This document shows, one piece after another, positions 1 through 11,109 of a stretch of DNA of 64,000 bases (its first letter is position 1; the number at the start of each line of letters is the position of its first letter). The position numbers and the translations under genes are program-made. The notes below the pieces were generated by a model. It saw only the letters and a program-made list of their open reading frames with translations, ran no database searches and was not told where the DNA came from. Origin of the DNA: Acanthococcus lagerstroemiae (Eukaryota > Arthropoda > Insecta > Hemiptera > Eriococcidae); NCBI GenBank assembly GCA_031841125.1, contig CM063106.1:46427806-46491805 (forward strand), in the 5' to 3' direction.

Positions 1-440
1 GGTTTCAATTTCGATTTATCAGAAAACTCACCAGATTGACTTGCTGAAGTATTGCCGATCGATAGGCGCGATCTATTCGCGTCGAATTTCTGACGTATTG
101 TTTCTACCTTTGCTGAGGTGTCAATTATGTACGCACTAACTGATTTACTCTCCTCAGCCCAATCAGACTCCAATTTCGACTCCTTGGACTCGCGTTTTTT
201 CTTGTCTGGTTCGTCGACATCTGACACAATGAGATATGGTATGATGCTGGTATGCACCCGATCAAATTCGGTTTTTACGGTTAAAAGATCGGCGACCTCT
301 TTCTCCAAACGAATAACATGTTCTAGTGTTACAGATAAGACAGTGAACTGGCCTCTTTCGAGATAGAATCGGCTGAAGCCTTGATACGGCGCACCAAGAC
401 CCGTTTGACTCTTTCCAACTTCGCGAATTCTTCTATCTTG
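1..440 (-). pseudogene. BEL/Pao-type retrotransposon gag fragment (DUF1759-like), runs off the left edge
   Basis: Read on the minus strand, about 370 down to 1 is open and gives a charged, helical protein: a stretch with VIRLEKEVADLL, then an E/K/S-rich region, then SIGNTSASQS followed by FSDKSKLK at the window edge. This order (coiled N-terminal part, Ser-rich linker, then the Lys-Leu-Pro entry to the next domain) is what gag proteins of insect BEL/Pao elements show. Upstream, about 370-440 carries KLERVKRVLVRRIKASADSI in another frame, so at least one frameshift separates the start from the rest. The plus-strand reading frame at 118-366 is its shadow. Family assignment is by recognition only; the rest of the element lies outside the window. 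Confidence 0.55.
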
Positions 441-978
441 ATGTATGGTACCGGCAAAATGAACTTAAAACTGAACTCGCGAATCACACAAACCACAAGT
501 TTTCAACATAATTTCAAGCTGGCAAAATAGTATCTGGTACGGAGGACCATGAATATGTTCATAACGGCGTTAATAAAAATACATTTTCTCATCCAAACAC
601 AACAGAAAAAACAGTTTCAAGCACTAACGTGTATAGGTATCAAACACATACAAAACAAACTATAACGGTGAAACTGATAGGAAAGAATTACCATGATTGT
701 ATGATAATGCTCGACGACGAACGAACGCTTTCAGAATTCGGTGGGAGATAATCTATACAATATCTTAATAATAGGATGCATGGCTAAAAGACGTGTACAG
801 TAACATTTTGACTTGAAATCGTTGGCGATTGTAGTACATTAGAGACCGATGAGAAAAGGACACAAACGTTGACCAAAATATAACCATACCTATATATGAA
901 CTACCTAATAAATGTCTCACGATGACTGAATGTTTTTGATACATTCGCTGATACTACACATATACTTATGAGGAGCTC
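441..978. other. AT-rich spacer, no feature seen
   Basis: No exon-like open frame, RNA gene or clear repeat end was recognised here. It may include the 5' part of the gag-bearing element to the left. Confidence 0.5.
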
Positions 979-1045
979 AGAATCAAAACTCACATTTGCC
1001 ATTTCACTTCAAGGGCGCAAATAGGCAAATGTGAGTTTTGATTCT
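979..1045. repeat. Short palindromic MITE remnant
   Basis: Two arms of 22 bases (979-1000 and 1024-1045, both with AATCAAAACTCACATTTGCC or its complement) surround a 23-base centre containing ATTTCACTTCAAGGGCGCAA. The same centre words and the AATCAAAAC ends occur in the larger palindrome at 14486-14724, so this looks like a shrunken member of that family. Confidence 0.6.
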
Positions 1046-1785
1046 AATATCTTAACCCTGAAATCAGCATTATAGTTTATCGGGCGAGGGAGAGGGAATC
1101 GAGAAATTGTTTATGAAGTATGCAAATCCAATACGTGGCTTTAAAGTTCGTTAAATTGGTTGGTCCTGCGGCGCGCTGCTGTCGTACTTGAGTATTATAC
1201 AAAATAACATAAATATGCTCACAAGATTATCGAAAACTGCAAAATGTCGATAGGTCGCGTTAGGGTGGCTCTTATTTCATTTTATTTGTCGATTCTCACT
1301 TCCACGCGATAAATTGTTGTATTTAGGTGTATAAACTCGGCACCAAAAACTTCAATGAAAAGAAAAATTGTGTAGTCCCACGAATGGAGTGAAGTTTAAC
1401 GTAGATTCCGCATCAGGAAAATTGCTATTCAGCTCGTTATAACTTGTTTGTACCCCCAAAATACTACACTGTGATTCTCTCCGATGTATTTGATTCCCAA
1501 AAAATAGATTTAGAAACATGGGTTGGTTAAAGATGAGACTTTCAAGGATTTATTAACGCAATTATGAATTCCAGTCGGCAAAAACTGAACAAATGCGTGT
1601 GGTGACTCCTTTACATGGTTTACTAGTGTGCTGAAGTTATTTTTGAGTTTATTTTGAGCGTACCCTCTAAGCCAAAATATTTTCAGCCTAGTTTTGATAC
1701 TTGTCAGACTCTCATGAGCCCCTTCTTCAAATCGACTATTTGCGCTTATGCCAAATAACAAATAATATTAGATTATAGAACTTAC

Positions 1786-1827
1786 AACAGCTACAATCAA
1801 CAGCAGAGCAATCTTCGTTGACGCCAT
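1786..1827 (-). CDS. Possible first exon with signal peptide, gene not resolved
   Basis: On the minus strand an ATG at 1827 opens MASTKIALLLIVAV, a short basic start followed by a hydrophobic run as in a signal peptide. The frame meets a consensus donor GTAAGT at 1785 after exactly 14 codons (phase 0). Downstream, 1510-1740 is open (with LKIFWLRGYAQNKLKNNFS), but no acceptor joins it to this exon in a matching phase, so the second exon is not established. It lies downstream of the broken lipase on the same strand. Low confidence, because 14 codons can occur by chance. Confidence 0.3.
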
Positions 1828-2753
1828 TATTAACTTGAAATTAACAGTCTAGGTAAGCGAAGACTACAACATCGCAATGATACAACAAAAAATCAAACTA
1901 AATGAAATTCTATCGGAGTTTCCGTCTCTTTTATACGCCGTTGACATTTATTTACTTTTTATATACGAAAAATTATGACCGAATTAACTAATTATTTCAA
2001 CTTGCGACAGTCAAGTTATTGCTTTTTAGTGTACCCAAGTGCGGTCGCATTCATATTCTTGCTGAATTATAGTAATTAGTTCAATACATAAGGCGAAAAT
2101 AGTGAAATAATTCAGAATTAATAGTTGACTTGTAATCAATAACCTATGTTTACATAGTGTTTGAAACTAGCAGATTCGTAAGCATTCCGAATCATTTACT
2201 GAAGAGGACATCATTAGAAAGGGGTGTGCGGTGTTTTTAATTTTCCAACTGTAAAATTTCAGTTTGGTTATCCTAGCAAAATTATGAGATTAGGAACTGA
2301 AAAAAAATTACTCATTAGATTTTGCCAACGGCGGATCCCTCTGTGCCAACTCGTAAAGATAGAAAAATAGTTTCTCACGTTCTCAATTTTGCCAAAATAT
2401 GCCACAAATTTTTTCAGCTTTGTCCTTTACTGAGGGAGATTCACAATACATTCAGGACTAACTAGGTGCGAGTCTTTGTAAATGAGGTGGCAAAATTATT
2501 CATCAAAATAAGAGCCAGGAGCACAGTTGCATTCTGAATTTAATGAATAGTGATCCATATTCATCCAAACTAATTTTCCGAATGTGATCAAATGTGTGCT
2601 GATTCAATTACATCACAGATTTCTTCTACTGGTAGAAAAATACATGACTGTTTCTCCATGATTCACCAGCCGTTTTGAATTACCAAATAATAAAAACGTC
2701 AAAACGTTTCTCTCTTCTACACTGAAGCGAAGTTTTGTTAGAGATTGACTTAC
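1828..2753. other. Intergenic or intronic AT-rich DNA
   Basis: No protein homology or repeat ends recognised. C-terminal lipase exons (with the catalytic His) would be expected here if the gene at 2754-3342 were whole; I did not find one. Confidence 0.4.
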
Positions 2754-3342
2754 TGGTATTCGTTATGGTACTTCAGCATTGACATAACTCACGATCTGTT
2801 TGGTTTAAACATGGAGTCTGTACAACGCCACCCTCCATATAAAACGTTACTGATCCATAATAATCCAAAGGGACACCGCCATCTCCGACAGAGCAATGCA
2901 TGAGTTCGACAAAATCGGCATCAGTTCTGGTAAGCTTTTGCGATGAGGGTAGATAATTGTAGCAAGTACCAACTGGATCTACAGCTACAGAGTAAAAACA
3001 GGTAGTGCAACAGTAATACGTTCGTGTATTCAAACTACAGTACCTATATGTATAATACCATCAAGGCTTCTCAAGTTTACCTACCAATTATTCTCGAAAT
3101 CCTGGGGAAGCACGGCCGTATGTATTTCGAAGCCAGACCCACAATCTGGTCACCAGTGCTGATACCAATAAGACACATTTGCTTGGCATTTGCTCCATGA
3201 TCATACAAAAGTTCGATAAACTGAGCGACAAATTTAGCTACTCTCGGTGCCGTGACATTCCGTGTGTAGGATTTGTTGTACTCGAATGCTTAGGAATCCC
3301 AGTCAGTGGCTATTAAATTTATGTCATGTGAAGGGAGCAATC
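2754..3342 (-). pseudogene. Pancreatic-lipase/PLA1-type lipase, interrupted by stop codons
   Basis: Two minus-strand exons fit the neutral lipase family (secreted triacylglycerol lipases and phospholipase A1). Exon 3342-3085 has the NLIATDWDS strand typical of the nucleophile-elbow lead-in, then KFVAQFIELL and GISTG, which matches the GxSxG box with the nucleophile Ser. A phase-1 intron (donor GTAGGT at 3084, acceptor TAG at 2985) leads to exon 2984-2754, which starts VDPVG (family: LDPA, catalytic Asp), continues DADFVELMHCSV and ends in a FYMEGGVVQTPC motif (family: DFYPNGG.QPGC). Two in-frame stops break it: TAA at 3292-3290 just after DWDS and TGA at 2775-2773 before the donor at 2753. 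The exon carrying the catalytic His was not found. Both exons read smoothly across the stops, so decay (or base-call error) is more likely than wrong exon borders. Confidence 0.7.
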
Positions 3343-3929
3343 CTAGAAATTTAAAAGTATTTCCTTATTCCAGGATTACGTATTTTAAAATAGAGTGTTC
3401 GCAGCCAGTTATAAATTCTAGAACGTTTACATTCGCCGATTGTAAAGATGTAGGGCGATAGTAATGATTCGATTTCGAAAAAAATACTTTGGATTCGTAG
3501 CTGTTTTTATGGAACTTGTGAATAAAACGTGGTTGTAATATTTAAGCCTTTTGCTGTGATTGACTGACCGAATTGTTGATGGTTTTTTGTTGAGCACGTT
3601 AAGTCATAAGCGCAGTGTCGGGGAGGCCATGGGGCTCGGGCTCCCATGCGTATATTTTTGTTTGTAAAAGATGGAGGAAAAAGGGATCAAAAAGTTTTTT
3701 TCTCACTCCGCTCGAAAAATTGTTGATTGGGCTCCAAACCTTCGGTATAGTTACGCTTATTTGTAGGTACTATCTCAAGCCCAGGCAAGCCCGGTCAGCT
3801 AGGGCTTCGCAGACCACGCCCTAATTATCAATCCACCTAAAAATCTGTTAACAAAAAACATCTCGAATACAAAAACATAAAATCCTACACTTTAGGGCCG
3901 TCAGAAAATTTTTCTATTTCGAAATAACA
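3343..3929. other. Spacer before the RTE-like element
   Basis: A plus-strand frame at 3615-3824 resembles nothing I know and could be the 5' leader of the LINE that follows. No lipase 5' exon was recognised. Confidence 0.4.
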
Positions 3930-4829
3930 CAATCTCCAACAATCCCGGAAGTAACTATCCAAAAATATCAATCAAAAATTACTAAGCTTACTTCAAGTAA
4001 GCAAAATTCGGTACAAGTTGCCACTCTTAACGTAAGAACTCTAAAACACCGCATGCAAGTCTATAGCTAGAAAATGCTTTTTCTAACTCGAACTTGGACA
4101 TTTTAGACCTGGCGGAAGTGGGGCGAAGACTCCCTTATTAAAACAAAAAACTGAAAACCTCTCTTGCTACATAGGATTGGAAGGTGGTCAGAGGGGAGTA
4201 GGTTTCCTAATCGAGAAGAGTCTAGAAAACAAACTAATAGAATTTAGAGGTATCTCTGACAGGATAGCTCTGATTAAACTGAAGTTTGAAAACATACCTA
4301 CTATTAACAATAATAAAAATCTATGCCCCTCTACATCACTATCCGACGAACAAGAATGTGAAACATCTTACTCAAAGTTGGAAAAAGTCTTATCCACTAC
4401 CAAATACAATTTGAAAAATCACTTATTAATAATAGGCGACTTCAACAGTCAAGTAAGGTAAATTTAATTACGGAACTAGAAATTGTAGGGACAGCAGGCT
4501 ATTCCAGTTCTGTCTAGAACAAGTGAAGAGTCCCAACCCAAGAATATGAATCGCAAATTGACTACATTCTGGCACCACCGCTAACATTTAAAAAAATTCT
4601 CAACTGCGATATCCTTAACATATAACTTCAAATTCCACTCTGACCACTGACCAGTTTACTGTAAAGTCAATAAGGAAAACAAAAGATCGGAATTCGAAAT
4701 CTATAATCTCCCCAGACTATAAAAGTCAATATCATGCTTTACTGAACCAGAAGTTGAAGGAGGTGTCGACCAGAGGAGAGGTCCCAAGCTGGGATCACCA
4801 GCAAAAAATACTAAACGAGGCTTTATACC

Positions 4830-7247
4830 ATAGGCGGACATTGCTCATGGCAGCGGGGGGGGGGGCGTGCCCCGAATATCTTCGAATATTTTGTTAACAA
4901 GTTCTCAACCCCCACTCCACACCTAATAAACGATGACATTTTTTGATAATTTCCACTCAATGAACACAACTGTATTCCAGAAAGTGTACGTGGAAATTGC
5001 TGCTAGGGTGGCTGTTTTGTTCCACTCTCCAGAGAACCCAAATTAAAAATCATGCTAGTGGCTTTGATTGTAGTTGATTAACCATCTTGTTTTTCATCAG
5101 GCTTTGAACTAATTTCGATACTTGCTCTAACATTTGTATCACTACTACAGTCGGGAAAGGTAGAACTGGAAGGGGTTTTCTCACCCGAACTAGACGGTTT
5201 TTTAAGATACTTTTGATGTCCATAGAAAAATAATGACACGGAGAATATTAAACAATACGCAGCTACCTGAACACAAATAATCACACTTGAATGATTCCAA
5301 CACTACTTTAAAATAGCTGAATTTCATAACATCAGTCAAACCAGCATTCAGGCATAGCCAGATTTCGTGTGACGTCACACCGTGAGTTACTGTTAGCAAA
5401 AGTACCCATCGTTGGGCTTACGAACATATTGAACAAAGTCATATGGATACACCAAGTCGTTCGACTCTCCATTTAACCAATGTTAAACTTCGTATGTTAC
5501 GATAATTTATCCCGATAGCAGCGCTGGCAGCGTTCGACTGCCGTGAAATCAATGTAAACGTTGGGAGCCCTAACAAGGTTTTGCGTTTATCTCAATAACG
5601 GTCGAGTTTTATGAAAAAATGAAAAGAACAAAATTTATTCTACCTGTTATTTTCTATCAGGTAAGATATCAGTTTCAAAATTTTACCCATAAAAATTTCG
5701 AATTTACTCGCATTTGATGGGAAATTCCAAGGTGAACAAATTTAGCTCTTTCCAATTTTTCATCAAAATTGATCGTTTTTGAGCTAATCCGCAAAAACGT
5801 AAAAATGTCCATATAAGCGCAATGCAAACAAAGGAGTTCAGCGATAGCAGCGTGCTGGCATGACGGCAGAACGCGGAAACGCGCTAGTCGTCTAACTACT
5901 TGGTGTATCTATATGACTTTGACATTGAATCTCATTAGAAAAACACACGGTTCCTACCTGAGAATAAGAAATTTGTTACAAACCAAAGGTAAATATTTTT
6001 AATCCAGAAGGTTCTTAGCATTTGCTAACAAGGTTTTGGTTTCTAACAAATTTCTTATTCTCAGAGGTAGTATCATAATAATCTTTGCTCCGTGTGTTTT
6101 TCTGATCCAGTCAATACATTTGTAAGCCCAACGACGGGTACTATTGCTAACTATCACCACTTTCGTACTGAAAAACATTTAAAGATTTAAACTAGAGTGA
6201 ACAAGCCCGGTCGCTTTGCGACCAAGTACCTAATAGGATCGGCCTTTCAGCTGGTCGGGGCGGCTATTCCACTAACCAGCTTCGAACAAAAAGTAAGTAC
6301 AATCGCACTTGGACGCTGTTAAGCGTAAGGGAACCAACCAGCAAAATATGTTTTTTGAGAATACGTGATTCTAAGTAAGTTCAAGAGGCATGTAGAAACT
6401 ATATGATGCAGCGTTTACTGATAAAAGCTTTGATCAACGTGAGTACACATTTTTGAATTGGGGTTCTAATTCTGCAAAATTCTACTTTTTACGCTCTTTC
6501 CAACGATACTAACAACACATTTTGCTTACAAAAATGTCAGTTGGTTCACGCCGACCCTAATTTCAGCAAGAATCATGGACAATATAACAAACCTCACAAA
6601 ATGAACTCATTTCATTGATTCCTTATCACCTTATGTTGATACCTCGCGCCACTTTTGCTGAGACTGTAAGCACGATGTAAAACCATCTTCCTACCTGTTT
6701 CTTTTACAAACGATTACGTTCACTTTTACATTTAAAACCACAAGCGCCACTGTCAAAAGCAAACGCGATTCATTCTTGTGTATCTTGAACATCGATTGAT
6801 AAGAAAAAGAGCCAATGGAAGACAATCGCAAACCATTGACGTCACCAATGTTGCGTCGCGTAGAACTATTTTTTCTACTGTATAAGGCATGTCGACAGTA
6901 TAATATGATAAACAGTGCTCTGAAAACTGCAAAAGTAATCAGAAATGTACTTTTTCCAGAAATGTACAAAAATTTGTCGTTTTTAAATATTATGTATTGC
7001 TTATTTCTTATTTCGTTCTAAGTCATATGGTTATGTATGTATGTGTGATATGGTTTGAGTAGCAAGTACCCTCTATGAGACCAAATAAAACACGCAAAAG
7101 TGTGAAAATCGCATGCTTAAAAAGACTTTGGTTACTGCAGTTAACTAATTAAATAAACACCGCTGTCGGTACGTTTCAGCCTATATTAATGAGCTACATT
7201 CAATTCTGGGGATCGTAGCCCCCTAGCCCCCAGGAAAGTCCGCCTAT
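4830..7247. mobile_element. 2.4-kb insertion with short inverted ends ATAGGCGGAC
   Basis: ATAGGCGGACATT at 4830 is mirrored by AAAGTCCGCCTAT ending at 7247. The flanks carry TATAC on both sides (4824-4828 and 7245-7249; the right copy overlaps the inverted end, so the duplication could be shorter). The LINE reading resumes after 7249, which shows that this is an insertion. No transposase was recognised; open frames at 5078-5399 and 6691-7021 match nothing I know. It contains its own nested repeat at 5392-6151. Confidence 0.6.
5392..6151. repeat. Nested repeat with GTTAGCAA...GGGC inverted ends and internal hairpin
   Basis: GTTAGCAAAAGTACCCATCG at 5392 (continuing to GGGC at 5417) is mirrored at 6125-6151 (GCCCAACGACGGGTAC...GCTAAC). 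Inside, 5937-5975 and about 6050-6112 form a hairpin (GAGAATAAGAAATTTGTTA against TAACAAATTTCTTATTCTC, and AGAAAAACACACGG against CCGTGTGTTTTTCT). The end sequence, with an extra GTAACTCAC and GTGTGACGTCA tail, recurs at about 61700-61765. Confidence 0.6.
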
Positions 7248-8290
7248 ACTTCAAACGAGTGTAATTTCAATAAAACTAACAAGAAAGTCCAAATCTCTCT
7301 CAGACAATATATTTGAGCTAATCAGAAGAAGAAAAGCGCTAAAAAAGCAACCCAAATCCACGAGGGACAAAATAGAATTTAATTCGGTCTGTAAGCTAAT
7401 TAAAAAACTTTTAAGGCTTTATAACCAAAACAAAATGCATTCTCTTGTATCTCGAATGATGGATTCTACTAAAAGCAGAAAACTAATCAAAAAGGAAAGA
7501 ACTATAGGTAAAAAAAATATGACCTGCTTAACCAACAAAAAGAGAGAGAGGGTTTACGATCGAAAATAAATTAATAATATTGATACAGAATTCTATTCTG
7601 ACTTATACTCGGATAACACCCCTCCCCTCCCCCTTGTCCCCACCAATCAAGGAGAAAAGTATCCAGAACCTGAGTTCCCAGAAGTAGAAGTAACAAGGGC
7701 GATTAAGAATCTAAAAGAGGGCAAGGCAGTAGGACATGATGGCATCAGTAATGAACACATCAAATACGGTGGAAACTCTTCAGTAAAAATTCTAACTCAT
7801 CTTTACAATATTAAAAAAAAACAAAAAAGAAAACAACAACATTCGAATCGGAAAACTTCCAAAATAATACTCTTATTTAAAAAAGGCTGTAGGTACAGTA
7901 TCAAAAAACTATAGACCAATTAGCCTCACACCAATCTTGGCCAAAATCCTTTCGTCGATGCTAGATTTCCGTCTGAGAACAAAACTAGAACTTCAACAAA
8001 CTCCATGTCAGGCGGGCTTTAGGAGGGGCTTCTCCACGATCGACCACCTCCACACAAAGTACTTATTAACCACGGAATAAACCAGGATTTTGTAACTCTA
8101 ATTCAGGAAATGTACTCGAGGCTAAAAGCGCAAATAATTACAAATCTGGAAGGGGAAATCTCTGAAATCAAAAGGGGGGTAAGACAAGGAGATCCAATCT
8201 CCCCGCTGCTATTTAACTGCGCCCTGGACGAAATTTTCAAAAATCTCAGTTAGGACGAAAAGGGAATCAAAATTAACGGAGTATTATTCT

Positions 8291-8665
8291 GTCACGAGAA
8301 ATAACGAGAAATTAATCGCGTATTCTGCAAGTAGTTAGTTTTGGAAAACAGAAAATTCGACACGGAATTCTTATTTTCCCAGACGGTTAAACCGGGCAAA
8401 CTATTGAGATACAGTGAAACTTTCTACACTAATTTAGTCAAAACCTAAGGAGTCAGCAGCAAAAACGTGGAAAGTGCCATCTTCCGATCGAAGTCACGTG
8501 GAATGATCGACCCATATATTATGTTATGTTCTAATTATTGACAAAAATTGATGTGGTATTGCGCCAAAGTGTACTTTACGTCATTCTATATCTATCGAAT
8601 TTCTGGTATTGATAGCGCGTTACATATAATTTACTGTCACTACAGTGCATCAGTTTGTCACATTA
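8291..8665. other. Spacer between LINE remnant and legumain-like gene
   Basis: Nothing recognised. More 3' exons of the legumain-like gene could lie here if its exon 4 is spliced at 8740. Confidence 0.4.
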
Positions 8666-9417
8666 TCAGAGGCATGACCAGAAATTAGTTCTCAAGGGAG
8701 CTAAAGAAGTCCACGACATTTTTGGGAATATTTTCAATACCTCAATGTAGGCATGTGGGGCGGTGGTGTTAAAAATGAGTTTTTCTGCAGAGAAGGGGGG
8801 AGTAGGTACATCCTTCTCTGGTTGCGCCTCTGCTAGGTACTAACCTTCACTAAACCGTTCTTGAACATCTTTGTACGATGCATTCATTCCTGACGAATAT
8901 AGCACTGTTAATCTCTTAGCGTTGAAAAAAGATTTAGCTATGCTGTCTGACGTTTGTAAAGTTTGTGGAACAAGGGGATTTTTTCTGAAGAAAAATTACA
9001 GCACGATTAAGCTACGATAGAGGTAATATGACCTATGTAGTTTTTCGTATGTGAATATAGATTTGTGGTTTACCTTGTCCACAGTTTGAAAGTAACATCA
9101 TTTGCCTGAATTGGCGTCGATGGAACTCCAGCCACAGGTATTCCGTTGGCCAGTGCATCATGTATATACGCGGCTTCAGCTTGGCATTGGTAATATGACT
9201 GAACTCCTCCTGCTATTAAAATGGCAGTTTTTTCATCTTCTGGCGGGGCACAAAAATGAATAAGGTAAAAAAAAATTTGCCATAGATGTGAAATCGTAAA
9301 TGGACACACAAATATCATACTTAAAGCATTCAATTCGAACTTACTTAAAGACGGTGAAACTTCTGTAGATTGATACATACAAATGTAAGCAATGAGAATC
9401 GCCACTTTTGAGAACAT
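8666..9417 (-). CDS. Secreted legumain-like (peptidase C13) protein, short form, four exons
   Basis: Minus-strand exons 9417-9345, 9239-9074, 8984-8845 and 8784-8666 join with agreeing phases (1, 2, 1) and GT-AG borders (donors GTAAGT, GTAAAC, GTTAGT; acceptors CAG). Exon 1 opens MFSKVAILIAYICMYQS, a signal peptide, so the product should enter the secretory path or lysosome. Exon 2 has KTAILIAGGVQSYYQCQAEA then ANGIPVAG, which lines up with the first block of legumains (AVL-AGS-G-YNYRHQADVC...HGIP). Exon 3 has RKNPLVPQTLQT, at the place of the family's NP-PG turn, and RLTVLYSSGMNASY. Exon 4 reads KLIFNTTAPHAY, where legumains have the catalytic YFTDHG, so the His seems displaced or lost; no catalytic Cys block (EAC-SGS) was found. 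It ends at TGA 8668-8666 (about 165 aa, against more than 400 for a full legumain), or is spliced on at 8740 (GTATTG). Either a truncated paralogue or an incomplete model. Confidence 0.5.
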
Positions 9418-10084
9418 GTTGCCGAAGGTACAAAGGTACAACAGTGGCTTGCTGCATAAGTAGTAGATATCGTTTCAAAATGACTGAACTGCTTTGCTTG
9501 TCGGAAGCTCGTACTGTTTTCATTGGTATTCGGTTATCTCTTGTATAATTTTAGAAGTTACGTTTGCGTATCCAAGCATGTCTGAATTACGTACAGCGCA
9601 CCTGTTGGCACTTAATAGGTAGTCTTTTTAATAGATAATGAAATACGTCAGGAACCAAAGCTTCTAGGTAGCTATAAGTTTATTCTATTACCTTTTGTAG
9701 GTTACAGGAATTGAAGTAGGGTAAGTGCCTTCCTATGGGGTACGTAACTTGGAGCGACAAAATAAATCATGGAAGATTTGGCAATATTGTTGGTCGGGGT
9801 GTATAAAGAAACGTATACCGTATTATAGTCCAGGCGTTTAAAATTGAATGCATGGCTTTGTGTATTCATATATATTCCAGATATTCAAAAAAATATTAAA
9901 TTGACTGGTCGACCAGAAGCGCTCCCAATATGGGGTACCCTGGTTCATGATATAAGTTACACTAATTCCTATATGAAATAAGGCAGCTGAAAAAAATAAG
10001 TTGAATGCAAGTCAAGAAAATTATTATTTGATATTGGGTAAGTTTAAAATAAGTCAATAAAAATTGTGATCTGATTATCGAGTT
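9418..10084. other. 5' flank of the legumain-like gene, AT-rich
   Basis: Presumed promoter side of the minus-strand gene at 8666-9417. No core promoter element or repeat end could be called with confidence. Confidence 0.35.
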
Positions 10085-10429
10085 TTCAAGATGAAAATAT
10101 CGTGGTTTTTGGGGTTTTTCCTCATTCAGTCGCCATAGCATAAATCGCCAATCCCGGATCCCCTGGATCTCTGGCGCATTCTCCATGTGCCCAGTCTTTA
10201 TATTTGGGATGTGGAATTAAGTGTAGAAAGCTTTTGTGGCGCTACATACACGCACATACACACACAAACACATGTAAGTAGGTTGAGTGATCTAAATCGA
10301 TATTAATTCCTTATCCTTTAGCACGGTTCGCAAATACCTGTCTCATCTTATGAAGATTCCACGTGCTTAGTTTCTTGCGATGACTATTCTAATTTGTAGT
10401 AGGTACGTGCCACAAAACAACAAAAAAAA

Positions 10430-10464
<35 letters not shown>

Positions 10465-10960
10465 GCCTTTACCTTTGAATAACTTTGAATTATTCAAATT
10501 ACAAAATATTGAATAATCGCCTGTATATTTTTTATAGGAGCGATTAATTTGATCACTTAAACTAGACAGGTTCTCAGCTTTGCCACTACGTGTCAGCAGC
10601 TTTGATTCCGAGTCCCAGTTTCGTACATTTAATCCTCTTGGCTTCGAATACCTAATACAGTGAGCAGCAAATAAGACAAGTAGCATCCTCATCATCTGAA
10701 TTGTCATTGTCGTTGACAAACGTATTCTTTTCCGATTTCATAGGCCTATATCGAGATTTTCGTGTCATCTTTTTCTTCATCATAGACTATGTGTTGATAT
10801 TTTCATTATTATTGGAAGTACCGGCTGATGTAGTGCCCTCACCTAGTTTCATCTTCTTCTTTAATCGCGGTACAGTAGGTTTACATATCTTTGTAGCCTC
10901 TGCCTCCTCAATTTTCGAGCCATCTCATCTGCATTCAAGAAGTACACGTACCAAATATTA
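10085..10960 (-). pseudogene. pogo/Tigger-like transposase C-terminal tail, split and degenerate
   Basis: On the minus strand 10830-10630 reads an acidic linker (NDNDNSDDEDATCLICCSLY) followed, after a stop, by EAKRIKCTKLGL. At 10215-10090 it reads DWAHGECARDPGD. The pattern acidic run, CLxC...LY, then KC..C/L, then WAHxxC is the zinc-binding tail seen in many pogo/Tigger-class transposases of insects. Several in-frame stops occur, and an interruption of about 400 bases (10220-10590, with the AAT repeat and a CA-rich stretch) separates the halves. Only the tail is visible; no DDE core was found. Family call by motif order only. Confidence 0.4.
10431..10464. repeat. (AAT)n microsatellite
   Basis: Eleven consecutive AAT-type triplets directly follow an A-run. 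Confidence 0.95.
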
Positions 10961-11109
10961 GGACACCACTTCAAATTCTCACCCAATAAAGTAAAATAAC
11001 CAATAATCGTGAAAAAATAAGTTACGTACCTTCAAATTTATTACAAGTTATTCTCAAATGAACGTTTGTTTCCGCATAGTTAATGTAAAATTAGTTCATC
11101 TGCTGATAC

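Larger units (their letters stand above)
3930..8290 (+). mobile_element. Degenerate RTE-like (BovB-type) LINE, interrupted by a 2.4-kb insertion
   Basis: The endonuclease part is visible from 4017 (ATLNVRTL start motif) through GGQRGVGFLIEK, ISDRIALIKL, FYSKLEKVLSTTKYN and LLIIGDFNSQV near 4424-4455, after which stops and frameshifts accumulate. The reverse transcriptase follows at 7590-8285: AIKNLKEGKAVGHDGISNEHI, KNYRPISLTPILAK, CQAGFRRGFSTIDHL and RGVRQGDPISPLLFNCALDE are standard LINE RT blocks, with the last wording typical of RTE/BovB-type elements. Everything between 4830 and 7247 is a later insertion. Frameshifts and stops make it inactive. The same family recurs on the minus strand at 36174-36902, 39475-39965 and 44430-44985. 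Confidence 0.8.

Noticed and set aside
118..366. Plus-strand 82-aa frame
   Set aside because: The opposite strand carries the gag-like protein; this is its shadow.
6190..6300. GC-richer stretch considered as a tRNA or small nuclear RNA gene
   Set aside because: No acceptor-stem pairing, no T-loop GTTCGA and no snRNA landmark could be fitted.
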